Part shown: one piece after another, positions 1 to 9,137 of the stretch
Position numbering within the stretch: position 1 is the first letter of the stretch
How the letters are laid out: the number at the start of each line of letters is the position of its first letter
From: Pseudoneurospora amorphoporcata
Taxonomy: Eukaryota > Ascomycota > Sordariomycetes > Sordariales > Sordariaceae
Length of the DNA: 26,957 nucleotides
NCBI GenBank assembly: GCA_033297205.1
Contig: MU859365.1
Span: forward strand, 1-26,957
Reading direction: 5' to 3'
Made by a program: the position numbers and the translations under genes
The notes under the pieces: generated by a model
Databases searched by the model: none
Told to the model about the DNA's origin: nothing
The model's input: the letters and a program-made list of their open reading frames with translations, nothing else

Positions 1-101
1 GTCCGAACGATATGGATATGGGAGCTGGTGGTTCAGTTTTTTGACCCTACCACGTGATTAAAAGACCCGTTTCCTGTCCTTCCCGCTCCCATAGACAAGC
101 C
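1..101 (+). repeat. Left arm of 101-bp inverted repeat
   Basis: These 101 bases match the reverse complement of 15828-15928 with two mismatches (near positions 25 and 86). Similarity stops at about 101 on the inner side. The outer side cannot be examined because the window begins here, so the arm may be longer and a target-site duplication cannot be tested. It could be the terminal repeat of a large element, or one of two opposed copies of a short repeat. Confidence 0.85.
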
Positions 102-942
102 GACATATCGGAAGCTTATCTATGGGAGCCGTTTTCGACAGGGGTTTGGATGACTCAGCTGAAAACGCCGCCCCCGTTTCTACCATAGTACTTCATAAAT
201 GACGATCGGCCGATGAAGGGTTCGGTGATCTGACTAAGACCACGGTTCAATGACCCAGCCACGAGGAAGGATCACGGTTTGGTGATCCATACGACAAATT
301 GATTACGATGGAAGGGCAGGCATGAGGAACTAGGTAGATGAAGCCTGTCGTCTGTTACTCTAGCAATGTCAAGGAACGCTAATACTGCATGCGAAGCCCA
401 AAGGCCAACCCGCGTATCACAACTTCAAACTATGATATTTGCTTGGACGATTTCAGATGAAAGTCACCTTGATATATTGAATACCGGCGGCGTTTATTAT
501 TGCCGGTAGGGCTGACATTGCAGGTTTGCCAAGCCCCTGACATCTGACCCAAACCAGTTCGCTTTTAACACCAAGCATTTGAGTCTGAAGTAACATCCGC
601 TTGGGAGTAGCCCCCTTAACGTTTGTCAAAGCGCAATATCCGCGGTATGAGTATACTAGCACAATTCTTAGTCGCGGTCATAACGAGCTCTCTCCCAGTA
701 GCCAAACCTTGATGTAATGGTGACAGTAGGGTTGGCACTAGTACTGTGCGTAATGAATGGATAAGGTTCTACGAAGGAGAGAAAACTAGCTCGCATAGCG
801 AGGAAGACGTGCTTGAGTTTATTGTACGACACCCATGCGTCGCCTGCGCCCCCTGAGGCGTTACCCCACGCTGTCGGCACTAGCCACGTAGACGGCGCTG
901 GAGTCGTCGACTAGGGTGTCCATACAGTCAGAACGTCTGGGT
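102..942. other. No gene recognised
   Basis: About 840 bases without a convincing coding region. Short open frames of about 70 codons on the minus strand show no recognisable domain. The one structured item is the 46-bp segment at 545-590, which recurs upstream of the exonuclease gene and is listed separately. Confidence 0.5.
545..590 (+). repeat. 46-bp direct repeat of the exonuclease-gene leader
   Basis: This segment, starting TGACCCAAACCAGTTCG and ending GAGTCTGAAG, matches 7545-7590 at 43 of 46 positions in the same orientation. At the second site it lies about 135 bp upstream of the likely exonuclease start codon. It may be a fragment of the same 5' leader or part of a dispersed repeat. 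Confidence 0.7.
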
Positions 943-1357
943 GGAGAGCCAATCTTGGTAGACCCGTGACGGAAAGCCACGACCCTCGCCCAACCCAGGC
1001 AATTGATTTGGCGCCCTGAACCTTCCGAGTCCATGAATTGCCCGGCCTCTAAAAAGAAACGTCCTTTGGGTAATTGGCGTGTAGTTGGGAGGGAGCTGCC
1101 AGCCATCTCGCGCCTAACAAGGTGACAACACAGAGCCCTATGCTCCCTCATAACCTCGAGAAAACACAGTGTTCTAGTTTCTTTTCCTTTTTTTGTCCCA
1201 GATGGCAGGAGAATAATTCCCGGCACTTCCATAAACTCGATCCATTGATTATCAAACATAGCATCCGCTACCTTCGAGATAAAACGCCGAGACAACGATC
1301 ATCCTCGAGTGCCTCACTACATCACCTCAGTCAAGACGTTCCTTCCTTAAAGCTACG
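943..1357 (+). promoter_or_regulatory. NLR promoter / 5' leader, shared with an inverted copy
   Basis: About 415 bp immediately upstream of the NLR start codon is clearly similar, with small gaps, to the minus strand of about 12700-13095. Shared blocks include a GGGAGGGAGCTGCCAGCCATC element, a pyrimidine-rich tract and ATCATCCTCGAGTGCCTCA. Conservation of non-coding sequence together with the start of the coding region shows that promoter and gene were copied as a unit. A 144-codon minus-strand frame across this leader is taken to be a chance frame. Confidence 0.65.
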
Positions 1358-2014
1358 ATGCTTCGACGGCTGCGCTCATGGTCCCGGAGGCGTTTCAAGC
1401 GACACGGAAATGGGGAGGGTCAGAAAGGTTCTAAAGACCAAGATCAGCCTTGTCCTGCGTCTCTACCCGAATCGACGTCTATACAGAAAATCTCCGCTGT
1501 CATCTCTACGTCCGCCCCACAGCTCCCAGCCACTCCGCCTACCGGTTCCGCCGACATAGAGACGTCCGCCGGTACGGATAACACCACTGTTCACCTCCCA
1601 GCCGCTCCCGCTACCAATCCCACCAACACAGAGACGTCTGCCAGCGCAGATGACACTACTACCAGCTTACCTGTACGATTCTGGGAGGATGCCTATAATG
1701 AGCTTAAACAGGAAGAGGCCAAATTGGTGGACGCATATGAGAAGATACTGTCCCGACAGCTACAAAATGGCTCCAACTCAATGGTGCTCGAGTCTCAGCC
1801 GAACATCATCGCCCAAAACAACTCGGACAGACGCCGCCAAATGACTCAGCTTATCAATGCCGGTCTAGCCAAGACTGAGAGAGAGGCTAAAGTGAAAGAG
1901 AGTTGTGGCGAAGTCGTAGACGTTGTTCTATCCGTTAAGAACATTATAAGTGCGGCAATCCAGGCCGCGCCCCAAGCCGCGCTCGCTTGGACCGGCATTT
2001 GTACCGCTTTAGAG

Positions 2015-2058
2015 GTACGTTTATCTGGAGGATAATATTCCCATGCTAACTTTCGCAG
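2015..2058 (+). other. Intron 1 of NLR copy A
   Basis: Begins GTACGT, has a GCTAAC branch-like site at 2045-2050 and ends CAG at 2058. Removing it joins ...GICTALE to MLANPIKETEANRKGIDY in phase 0, matching the continuous N-terminal region expected of NWD NLRs. At 44 bp it is very short, as in many filamentous ascomycetes. Confidence 0.8.
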
Positions 2059-4059
2059 ATGCTTGCCAACCCTATAAAAGAGACCGAAGCCAACCGCAAA
2101 GGGATCGACTACGTTGTTAAGAGAATGGACTGGTATTGGAATTCGTCGAAAAGCCTTCTCAAGCCCACCAACATCAGCGAACTCGATGGAATGCGAGGCG
2201 AATTGAAGATCCAAATTGTTGGCCTCTACAAAGCGTTCCTCTCTTACCAGATTAAGAGTGTTTGTGCTTATTATCGCAACCGCGGCCTAGCTTTTCTCCG
2301 AGATATAGTCAAACTTGACGACTGGAATGCTTATTTGGCGGCTATCCAAGACGCCGAGAAGCGCTTCGACACAGACGCCAAAACATACATCATTCGGAAA
2401 GGGACGTCTTATCTCGAGCAGCTCGTTAGCTATATAAGGCACCAAAAAATACAACAAATGTCAGAGAAAGACCAGCAATGCCTGCAGCATTTGCGCCTTA
2501 CCGATCCTCGCGATGATAAAGTCCGCATCGAACGGACCAAAGGCGGCCTTTTGCAGGACTCATATTGTTGGGTCCTCAATAACGCTGACTTTCAACAATG
2601 GCGTGACGACCCACAGCACCGACTGCTCTGGATCAAGGGCGACCCCGGCAAAGGAAAGACTATGTTGCTGTGCGGTATTGTCGATGAGCTGTACAGCGTC
2701 ATCAATGAGCTAGATCAAGGCGATACTGCCAACGCACACCACTGCAATGTGGCCTACTTCTTCTGCCAAGCTACCGACTCTCGCATCAACAATGCAACCG
2801 CCGTACTGCGCGGCCTAATCTATCTCCTTATCGACCAGCAGCCATCTATCCTCTCACACGTGCGGAGTGAGTACGACCGTGCAGGCGAAGGCCTCTTCAA
2901 AGATGCAAATACGTGGGACGCCCTGTCGAGAATCTTCACCAACATCCTACGAGACCCAAGCCTCCGAACGACCTACCTAGTTATTGACGCGCTTGACGAG
3001 TGCGTTACAACAGACCTGCCGCAGCTTCTCGACTTCATTGCTCAGCAATCATCATCTGGATCTCGAGTCAAGTGGATCGTCTCAAGCCGTAATTGGCCGC
3101 AAATTGAGGAAGGGTTGGAGAAAGCCGCAGATAAAGTGAAGGTCTCCCTGGAGCTAAATGCAGAATCCGTCGCAGTGGCTGTCAATGCATTTATCCTGCA
3201 CAAGATGGATGACCTAGCAGGGCTGAAGAAGTATGATCCAAGGACAAAAGAGACCGTTCAGGACTACCTGTGCTCCAATGCGCAAGATACGTTCCTTTGG
3301 GTGGCGTTGGTCTACCAAGCGCTTACAGACCTAGAGGTCGAGGAATGGCATATCGAAGAGATCCTACACACGTTTCCACCCGGGCTGGATGCTCTATACG
3401 CGCGGATGAAACAAGATATAAGCCTATCCCGGGATTCCGATATTTGCAAAGACATTCTTGCCATTACCGCAATTGTTCACCGACCAATCAGCCTTGATGA
3501 ATTAGCCACTCTCGTCAAGCTACCCAATATTATTCGCAACAATCCTAAATTCCTGGAAGCGATCATAGGGCGTTGTGGTTCATTTCTAACGCTACGAGAA
3601 CGAACTATTTATTTTGTCCATCAATCAGCCAAGGACTTTCTACTTGGCAATGCCTCTGATAAAGCTGGTAACCAAGCTTCTCAGGAGACGTTCAAGTGGA
3701 TTTTTCCTTCTGGGAAAGAAGATGTGAACTATACCATCTTCTCGAGGTCACTTGATGCCATGTCTACAACACTGCAACGCGACATATACGGCTTAAGGGC
3801 ACCGGGATTTTCGAGTGACAGGGTCCAAGTACCGAATCCGGACCCGCTAGCGACGGTGCGGTACTCGTGCGTCTACTGGGTTGATCACTTGCGTGACTCG
3901 GTTTCTGGCACGAATATAAAACGGCATGATCGTTTACAGGATAACGAGGTTGTCTATAAATTCCTCAATACGAAGTACCTTTACTGGCTAGAAGCTCTAA
4001 GTCTACTCCAAGCTATGCCTGCGGGCGTTGTTGCTATTAGAAAGCTCGAGGGCCTGCTA

Positions 4060-4111
4060 GTAAGTACAAGTCTAACCCTGCACTAGGAACTTGATCTAAC
4101 TAAAAATATAG
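4060..4111 (+). other. Intron 2 of NLR copy A
   Basis: GTAAGT at 4060, CTAAC near 4096-4100, TAG at 4109-4111. Its 52 bp are conserved in copy B on the minus strand, where donor and acceptor are also intact. The intron separates the NACHT-bearing exon from the WD40-bearing exon in phase 0, so the sensor is a separate exon module. Confidence 0.8.
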
Positions 4112-4324
4112 GCAGGTAATAATCCATCGCAGTTATCAAAGCTTGTTTAGGATGCTTACCGGTTTGCTCTATCTTATAAGTCGATAATAGAGCAAGCTCC
4201 ACTTCAAGCATACATATCAGCGCTTGTATTTGCTCCAAGCGGTAGTTTGATAAAGAGGAATTTCAGGGCAGAAGAACCTGAATGGATTCGAACTAAGCCG
4301 GCTGTAGAATGGGATTGGAATGCA

Positions 4325-4576
4325 TGCCTCCAGACCCTAGAAGGCCATAGCCGCTACATTACCTCGGTGGCATTCTCGCCCGATGGCCAGCGGCTTGCGT
4401 CCGGTTCGGACGACAAAACGATCAAGATCTGGGATCCGGCGTCGGGGAGCTGCCTCCAGACCCTAGAAGGCCATAGCGACTACGTTACCTCGGTAGCATT
4501 CTCGCCCGATGGCCAGCGGCTTGCGTCCGGTTCGGACGACAAAACGATCAAGATCTGGGATCCGGCGTCGGGGAGC
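4325..4576 (+). repeat. Two near-identical 126-bp WD40 repeats
   Basis: Units 4325-4450 and 4451-4576 are exactly 126 bp (42 codons) and differ at only four bases. A third partial unit starts at 4577 and diverges at once into the C-terminal tail. Most differences fall just after the GHS motif (RYI versus DYV). In het-d/het-e-type NLRs, repeats are known to stay nearly identical through concerted evolution while a few surface positions near this site diversify. Confidence 0.92.
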
Positions 4577-4891
4577 TGCCTCCAAACGATTATTACTAGT
4601 ACTATGATAACTGATATATCATTTGACCATATTAATCGCTACTTACGTACCAACGTTGGACGTATTAAAATAGATACGGAAACTACCGAAAGCCAAATTG
4701 TACTTGATAATCCAGAGAGCCATGGCTATAGCTTGGGACAGGATGGGTCTTGGATTACTTGCAACAGCCAGAATGTACTATGGCTGCCACCAGAACGCCG
4801 AGCCCAAAGCTCTGTCTTCCAAGGGCGGATAATATTTATTGGCAGCGCAACGGAACAGGTTTCATTTATCGGTTTCTCGCGAGACATATAA

Positions 4892-5238
4892 TGTATTCTA
4901 AGTCTCTCCCAACTACTTTCCCTCTATTTTATTTTTCTAGCGTGCCACCAGAAGGGTATGGGAGGATAAGCAAATTTATAGGACTTTTGTAAATTCTAGT
5001 AACTTCTATTAATGTCAAGATGATGTATTCTATTACGAAGAAGCAAGAGTATTCCATCCCTGGACTCTCCTTTTGCGAGTGCCTATGCGGTCCAGATGCC
5101 ACGGGATTAATCCGTGACTGCCCAGTCATAGCCAAGCTTGGTACAATAGTAGAGGCCTCGATTCTCCTTGATCAGGTAAGTGGTCTTTTCCTTGGTGGTG
5201 CTTGGGAGAGCCAATACACTTGTAGTAGCGTCGCCACA
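4892..5238 (+). repeat. NLR 3' flank shared with copy B
   Basis: The region after the NLR stop codon is similar (roughly 85% by eye over the better part) to 23992-24336 on the minus strand, which follows NLR copy B. It holds a short palindrome around CACGGGATTAATCCGTG near 5099. Similarity ends at GTAGCGTCGCCACAGC: copy A then continues into TPR-coding sequence, copy B into a LINE. Open frames across it in both copies read the same residues (GPDATGL.RDCPV.AKLGT), but whether it is coding is unclear. Confidence 0.8.
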
Positions 5239-5512
5239 GCAGAGCCGGCTAAAGGAGGCTGAAACGATGTATCAGCGAGCGCTAGAAGGCTACGAGAAGG
5301 CGCTCGGACCGGATTATACGTCGACTCTAGATACAGTTCACAACTTGGGCCTTCTCTATCAGACTCAAGGCCGGCTAATGGAGGCTGAAGCGATGTATCA
5401 GCGAGCGTTAGAAGGCAAGGAGAAGGCACTCGGACCGGATCATACGTCGACTCTCAATACAGTTAACAACTTGGGCAACCTCTATAAGACTCAGGGCCGG
5501 CTAAAGGTCTCG
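5239..5512 (+). pseudogene. TPR-repeat fragment (kinesin-light-chain-like TPRs)
   Basis: In the frame at 5180-5545 about two and a half units of a 42-residue TPR can be read, each with AEAMYQRALEGYEKALGPD followed by TSTLNTVNNLGNLYKTQGRLK. Such tandem TPRs form the C-terminal sensor of many fungal NB-ARC or NACHT NLRs. No start codon, no NTPase domain and only these units are present, and both edges are abrupt: the NLR 3' flank on the left, and at about 5513 unrelated sequence reading VSLSTALFGSWL before a stop. It is a gene fragment, probably of a different NLR or TPR protein, that became joined to the NLR flank. Confidence 0.85.
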
Positions 5513-5540
5513 TTGTCGACAGCCTTGTTTGGCTCCTGGT

Positions 5541-5692
5541 TGTGATGGCATAGCTGGCCAGCATCTGTTGGCATCTAGAATCTAGGCTTCGATTCCATCT
5601 GTCATTACTTCCTTGCATATAAGAACCTATCTCCCCTTCCATCCGATGTATCTAGCTTCCTCTTTTTTCCTCATCTTTAATATCTTATTACA
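5541..5692 (+). mobile_element. Possible solo LTR
   Basis: The segment starts TGTGATGG, ends TTATTACA, contains a TATA-like GCATATAAGAACC near 5615 and is followed by CTTTTGGCGCC, which could be a primer-binding site. TG...CA ends and the internal TATA suit an LTR. No second copy is present in the window, so this is weak. Confidence 0.2.
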
Positions 5693-6336
5693 TTCGTCTG
5701 AACCTTTTGGCGCCTCAGCCCATATTTCTACGTGCTGTAACACTAGTGATCCCTCTGGCGCCTGAAGATGAGCGTCCCGTTGTACTCCGGGAGCGTACCG
5801 TATATCGAGTGAGGTAGCTGGTGATCGGCCCATCGTTGAGAGGGCGTACTGTTCTATCCCCTGTCAGCACCTTGCGTGGTGGGCGGCGGCCGCGCTGGAT
5901 GCCGCTTACAGTAAAACCGCGTTTCGGTCGGTCTCCGAGTCACCTAGACACGCTTAATCTGTCAGCAATAGATGGCGAGGACCAATTGCGATGAAGAGCC
6001 TCTTCCGGGAATTCTAGCCACGGCTATAATCGATACTATCTCATTTTATACGTAGGCACAAGAGAAAAGTTGGGACAGGTTCCCGTTCCGGGCTGAGAAA
6101 TGGCGTTTGCTCGTTCTTTTCTCGCATCTCTTTAATCAATCAATCCTTTGAGAGGTGCGGAAATTGTCACAGGTTGACATTGGCTATATAGTGTGCACTA
6201 CGAGTTCTGCCTTGCAAGCAGAACATCGTCTACCTTTTGGTAGTTTGGCGTTGTCGGGACATGTGCACTCCTGCCCTGTCATAGAAATGTAGCCGATAGT
6301 GATTGTGGGGAGCTGTGTTTCTAGATATGGCGGTCA
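5693..6336. other. No gene recognised
   Basis: About 640 bases between the TPR/LTR-like segment and the telomere-like palindrome. No frame shows a recognisable domain and no RNA gene is apparent. Confidence 0.5.
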
Positions 6337-6383
6337 GAACCCTAACCCTAGTGCTGGCTGAGCCAGAATTAGGGTTAGGGTTC
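6337..6383. repeat. Head-to-head telomere-like palindrome
   Basis: A 47-bp near-perfect palindrome. The left arm begins GAACCCTAACCCTA, the right arm is TTAGGGTTAGGGTTC, and the centre contains CTGGCT/AGCCAG. Each arm carries two TTAGGG-type units, the telomeric repeat of most filamentous ascomycetes. A few more paired bases (GGCGGT / ACCGCC) flank it. Confidence 0.85.
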
Positions 6384-6489
6384 CTCAACCGCCTAGTCGA
6401 TATTGTGACGATATGAATCCCGCAACCCTGACATGGGTACTGCAGTCTCCACTCATCCCAGAGAAGGAAGGCGGTAGAGGCCGGCAGAA

Positions 6490-6950
6490 TTCACTTGGAG
6501 CTATGTCTACAGTATTGCGACTTGTTGTTGTTGTTGTTATTTTTAACGTCTACTTCCGCCTCCCGTAGGGCATGAGACGTGCCGCATCGGTGAATCTAGC
6601 GTACAAAATTAAGAGCAATACCCTAACTGTCCACCAAAACCATTAATCCGAGGGCAAACCGAGGCTTATTGCCAGTAAATATTACGTGTTGCCCATAGCG
6701 TAAACGCGGCCCAACACCTCCAAACAGTATTGCGACGTGATATATACAACTTAAGGGCACCGGGATTTCTAAGCGACAAGGTCCAAGTACTGAAGCTAGA
6801 CCCGCTAGCGACGGTGCGGTACTCGTGCGTCTACTGGGTTGATCACTTGTGTGACTCGGTTTCTGGCACGAACACAAAACGGCATCTTTTATAGGATGAG
6901 GCTATCTATACATTCCTCAAGACGAAGTACCTTTACTGGCTCGTTGAAGC
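6490..6950 (+). pseudogene. NLR fragment, copy D, split by a retroelement
   Basis: 6490-6521 followed by 6737-6941 is similar to NLR copy A from about 3750 to 3989, the end of the NACHT-bearing exon. Shared blocks include TTAAGGGCACCGGGATTT, CCGCTAGCGACGGTGCGGTA and TACCTTTACTGGCT. The intervening 6522-6723 is an insertion flanked by a 13-bp duplication. No other part of the NLR is nearby. Clear similarity ends at ACTGGCT (6935-6941), the position where copy B begins, though a few more bases may align with a small gap. Confidence 0.85.
6522..6723 (-). mobile_element. Short retroelement with 13-bp target-site duplication
   Basis: This ~202-bp insertion lies between two exact copies of ACAGTATTGCGAC (6509-6521 and 6724-6736). 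Removing it and one duplicate restores the NLR fragment. Read on the minus strand it starts TTGGAGGTGTTGGGCCGCG and ends with a short AAC-repeat tail. The duplication length and simple-repeat tail indicate target-primed (LINE/SINE) retrotransposition. It closely matches 21019-21226, just downstream of and in the same orientation as the LINE ORF2, so it is either a strongly 5'-truncated LINE copy or a SINE sharing the LINE 3' end. I see no convincing Pol III A/B boxes. Confidence 0.85.
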
Positions 6951-7356
6951 CTCAATACCTTTACCTTTGGGTGGAAAAAGGCGTTTTCTTGTACCAAACT
7001 AACAAACAAACCATGGTTAGATTGTACAACTTTTGATAAACGGACCTTCAAAACGAAAGACGACAATGAAAAGAACTTAATTATGTTGATAGGAAGAATT
7101 TTATACTGATAGTTTCAAGTACGCTGATTTCACATCCACAACCGTATTTCTTGTATCTGCCCATTTGGTGGAGAGACAGGCAGATGAAGTTTTGTTCGTT
7201 TTGTCTCGAAGGTCCGTTTGCCACCAAGGTGTCGGAAGGGAAGCTCAACTCGGGAAGTTGCATTCGGCTGGACTGTCAGGACGTTTGAGCTCGGGAACAT
7301 AAACATGGTGGTTGGCTTGCAACACACTGTCGGCGCAGCCGCCAATACCTTCGTTT

Positions 7357-7475
7357 GTAGACGAGTCGATTGGCCGAGAGAGCTCTATGCCAGAGGCCCA
7401 GAGCTGCAAAACAGGGTGACGGCAGCGTTGAGAGCGATAAGCTAACTACAGCTCTAAGGATCAGATGCCAGCAGC
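7357..7475 (+). repeat. Dispersed repeat, inverted partner at 15604-15714
   Basis: The segment beginning GTAGACGAGTCGATTGG and containing GCGTTGAGAGCGA and ACAGCTCTA matches the reverse complement of 15604-15714 at roughly 80%, with an 8-bp gap. Neither copy has visible terminal repeats. Nature unknown; possibly fragments of one transposon family. Confidence 0.75.
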
Positions 7476-7544
7476 CTCCAACTCTACTCAAAGTATGCTT
7501 GAGGCCCGACTTGTACTTGTCTGCCTTGACTTAAGTAGATGATG

Positions 7545-7590
7545 TGACCCAAACCAGTTCGATTTTAACACCATGCGTTTGAGTCTGAAG
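7545..7590 (+). repeat. Second copy of the 46-bp repeat
   Basis: Matches 545-590 at 43 of 46 bases in the same orientation, ending ATGCGTTTGAGTCTGAAG. It lies upstream of the exonuclease start and includes an in-frame upstream ATG at 7573 that is probably not the gene's natural start, because the other copy has AAG there. Confidence 0.7.
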
Positions 7591-7725
7591 AAAAGTTTGG
7601 CAACAAAATTGCCCTTCAGACAGAATAAGACACGCAAACTCCACAATAAGTTGCGTTCTGGGACAGCAGAAAACTCCCTTCGACATATCAAACCATCGGC
7701 AAGGCGGACCCTTCCCAAGTCAAGT

Positions 7726-8525
7726 ATGGCGACCCCAACTTTGATCTCATCCCTTCCAGACCTCCAGGTCTTCCTCTCTTTAATCCCTCCGTCCAGCACG
7801 TTTTATCTGGACCTTGAGGGCAAAAGTCTCAGCCGCAATGGAACCCTCACGCTATTAACAATTCTCGTCCTTCCCATGCGGGCAACAAGCATTATCGATG
7901 TCCAAACCCTCGGCGACTCTGCTTTCACCACTCCCGGCACAGACGGAAACACCCTTAAAGCCATCCTCGAGGATTCCCACACTTCCAAATGCTTCTGGGA
8001 CGTACGCAACGACGCGGACGCCCTCTGGGCGCACCACAAGGTCCGTCTCGCGGGCGTCACAGACGTCCAGCTCCTCGAAAACGGATCCCGCGTCGGCGAC
8101 AAGACGTACCTCTACGGGCTCGACAGGTGTGCCGAGAGGGATCTTGGGCTGAAATACGTGGAGAAGCAGCGCTGGGTCAGAACCAAGCAGGAGGTACGGG
8201 CTCTGATGAACATGCCCAACAACGATATCTTCTCCCGCCGCCCTCTAGACGCCAAAACGCTACAATATTGTGTCAACGATATCGTTTACCTGCCTGCGCT
8301 CCACAACCTCTACGCCAAGCGCATCACTAAGTCTAGCGGATAGCTGGGAAAAGCTATGGATGAGAGCGCGCGTCGCGTGGTCGAATCTTGCGGCCCTGGG
8401 TACGTGCTTCAATCTGAGAATAAGAAGTTCGGACCTTGGGGCTCGGGGTTGAGCAGAAACTTCTGGTACTGACGATGGAGGAACGGCTTGAGAAGATGGA
8501 AGAGGACGAGTTGTTTTGGCTATAG
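7726..8525 (+). pseudogene. DEDDy 3'-5' exonuclease-domain protein, decayed 3' end
   Basis: Predicted RNase D/EXD1-like 3'-5' exonuclease (DNA_pol_A_exo1 fold), a two-metal nuclease on RNA or DNA ends. Visible motifs: FYLDLEG (DxE of Exo I), CFWDVRNDADALWAHH (Exo II region), TDVQLLE, and NDIVYLPALHNLY (Exo III, D-x3-Y). Start placed at ATG 7726 (MATPTLISSLPDLQVFL), directly ahead of the domain; the frame is open from 7573. TAG at 8341-8343 (TKSSG*LGKAMDES) stops the frame at 205 codons. Beyond it the same frame continues as ESARRVVESCGPGYV...FGPWG, then a one-base loss in a G run near 8450 shifts it to EQKLLVLTMEERLEKMEEDE, ending at 8525. The catalytic domain is intact, so a shortened enzyme is possible, but the tail is broken. 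Confidence 0.85.
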
Positions 8526-9137
8526 AGGCCAGCTGAGGCTCGGGGAATCAAGGCAAGAGATAACCTAGATGTAGTTTTGTCCGATGTAGAATGGCCCAAG
8601 TTGGATTTAGCAATATGACGCTTACGGTCTTTTTGCCGGTTGACCGAGCCTGTGGACACTTGATCTTGTTTTCGAGACGCAAACTTATCTTGCATTATCG
8701 AAGTCATGGTGCAAAGCCAGAATTCTTCGAGTGTTATCTGACTCCCAATCGGTAGGAGAACCTCCTCCGGGGCTGTGTATCAGAGGTATGACTACCTACT
8801 CCTCTAGAATTTTGGTCAATTTATTCTTCGTCTCCGAAACCATTTCCGAGAGATTAATTCCGTACTGATATGCACCCGTGTGAGGGCAGTGTCGGTCGTT
8901 CTGCGGACATAAAGCATGCAAGTCCCGCATTCCTGGTATTTCGTTGAGGCCCGTACCTGCATACCTTATCTTTTGGCCTTTTTGCCTCTCCGGGAAACCT
9001 GATGATGCCTTCTTTTATTCCTGCAAGTGTGAGTCTAATGCCCACGGATCACTGTCCCTTTGGTTTTTTGGTTGGCATAAAGCTACAACTCGAGTGCCCT
9101 TGCCTCTTCTTCCACTTTTCCACACTCTCCTTCCGAT
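8526..9137. other. No gene recognised
   Basis: About 610 bases between the exonuclease gene and the SesA fragment. Small frames on both strands show no recognisable domain. The part next to 9138 is joined abruptly to the truncated SesA-coding sequence. Confidence 0.45.

Larger units (their letters stand above)
1358..4891 (+). pseudogene. NACHT-WD40 NLR (NWD type), copy A, one nonsense codon
   Basis: STAND/NLR protein of the fungal incompatibility type: an N-terminal signalling domain, a NACHT NTPase that would oligomerise when activated, and C-terminal WD40 repeats that would sense the ligand. Three exons joined in phase 0: 1358-2014, 2059-4059 and 4112-4891. Intron 1 (2015-2058) is GTACGT...GCTAAC...CAG; intron 2 (4060-4111) is GTAAGT...CTAAC...TAG. 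The spliced frame is about 1145 codons. The Ser/Thr/Pro-rich N-terminus is followed by the NACHT_N-like region (from LPVRFWEDAYNELKQEEAKL). Walker A GDPGKGKT lies near residue 412, Walker B YLVIDALDEC near 525, then WIVSSRNWP. Two 42-residue WD repeats and a tail ending IGFSRDI follow. Codon TAG at 4148-4150 (SKLV*DAYRF) interrupts exon 3; copy B has TGG there. As it stands it encodes about 898 residues without WD40. Start chosen because copy C preserves the same ATG context. Confidence 0.9.
6951..7725. other. No gene recognised; two dispersed repeats
   Basis: The only structure I see is an imperfect inverted repeat (AAACGGACCTTC near 7038 and its complement near 7211) and the two repeats listed separately at 7357-7475 and 7545-7590. 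The open frame from 7573 continues into the exonuclease gene, but its first 51 codons look like leader sequence. Confidence 0.5.

Noticed and set aside
861..1295. 144-codon minus-strand open frame
   Set aside because: It lies antisense to the NLR leader, has no domain features, and the homologous leader copy C does not suggest a conserved minus-strand gene.
1074..1559. 161-codon plus-strand frame overlapping the NLR start
   Set aside because: It overlaps the NLR first exon in another frame and spans non-coding leader; composition is low-complexity Ser/Arg/Pro.
7038..7222. Possible small TIR element (AAACGGACCTTC arms)
   Set aside because: Only about 12 bases pair exactly, beyond which the arms diverge, and no target duplication is visible.
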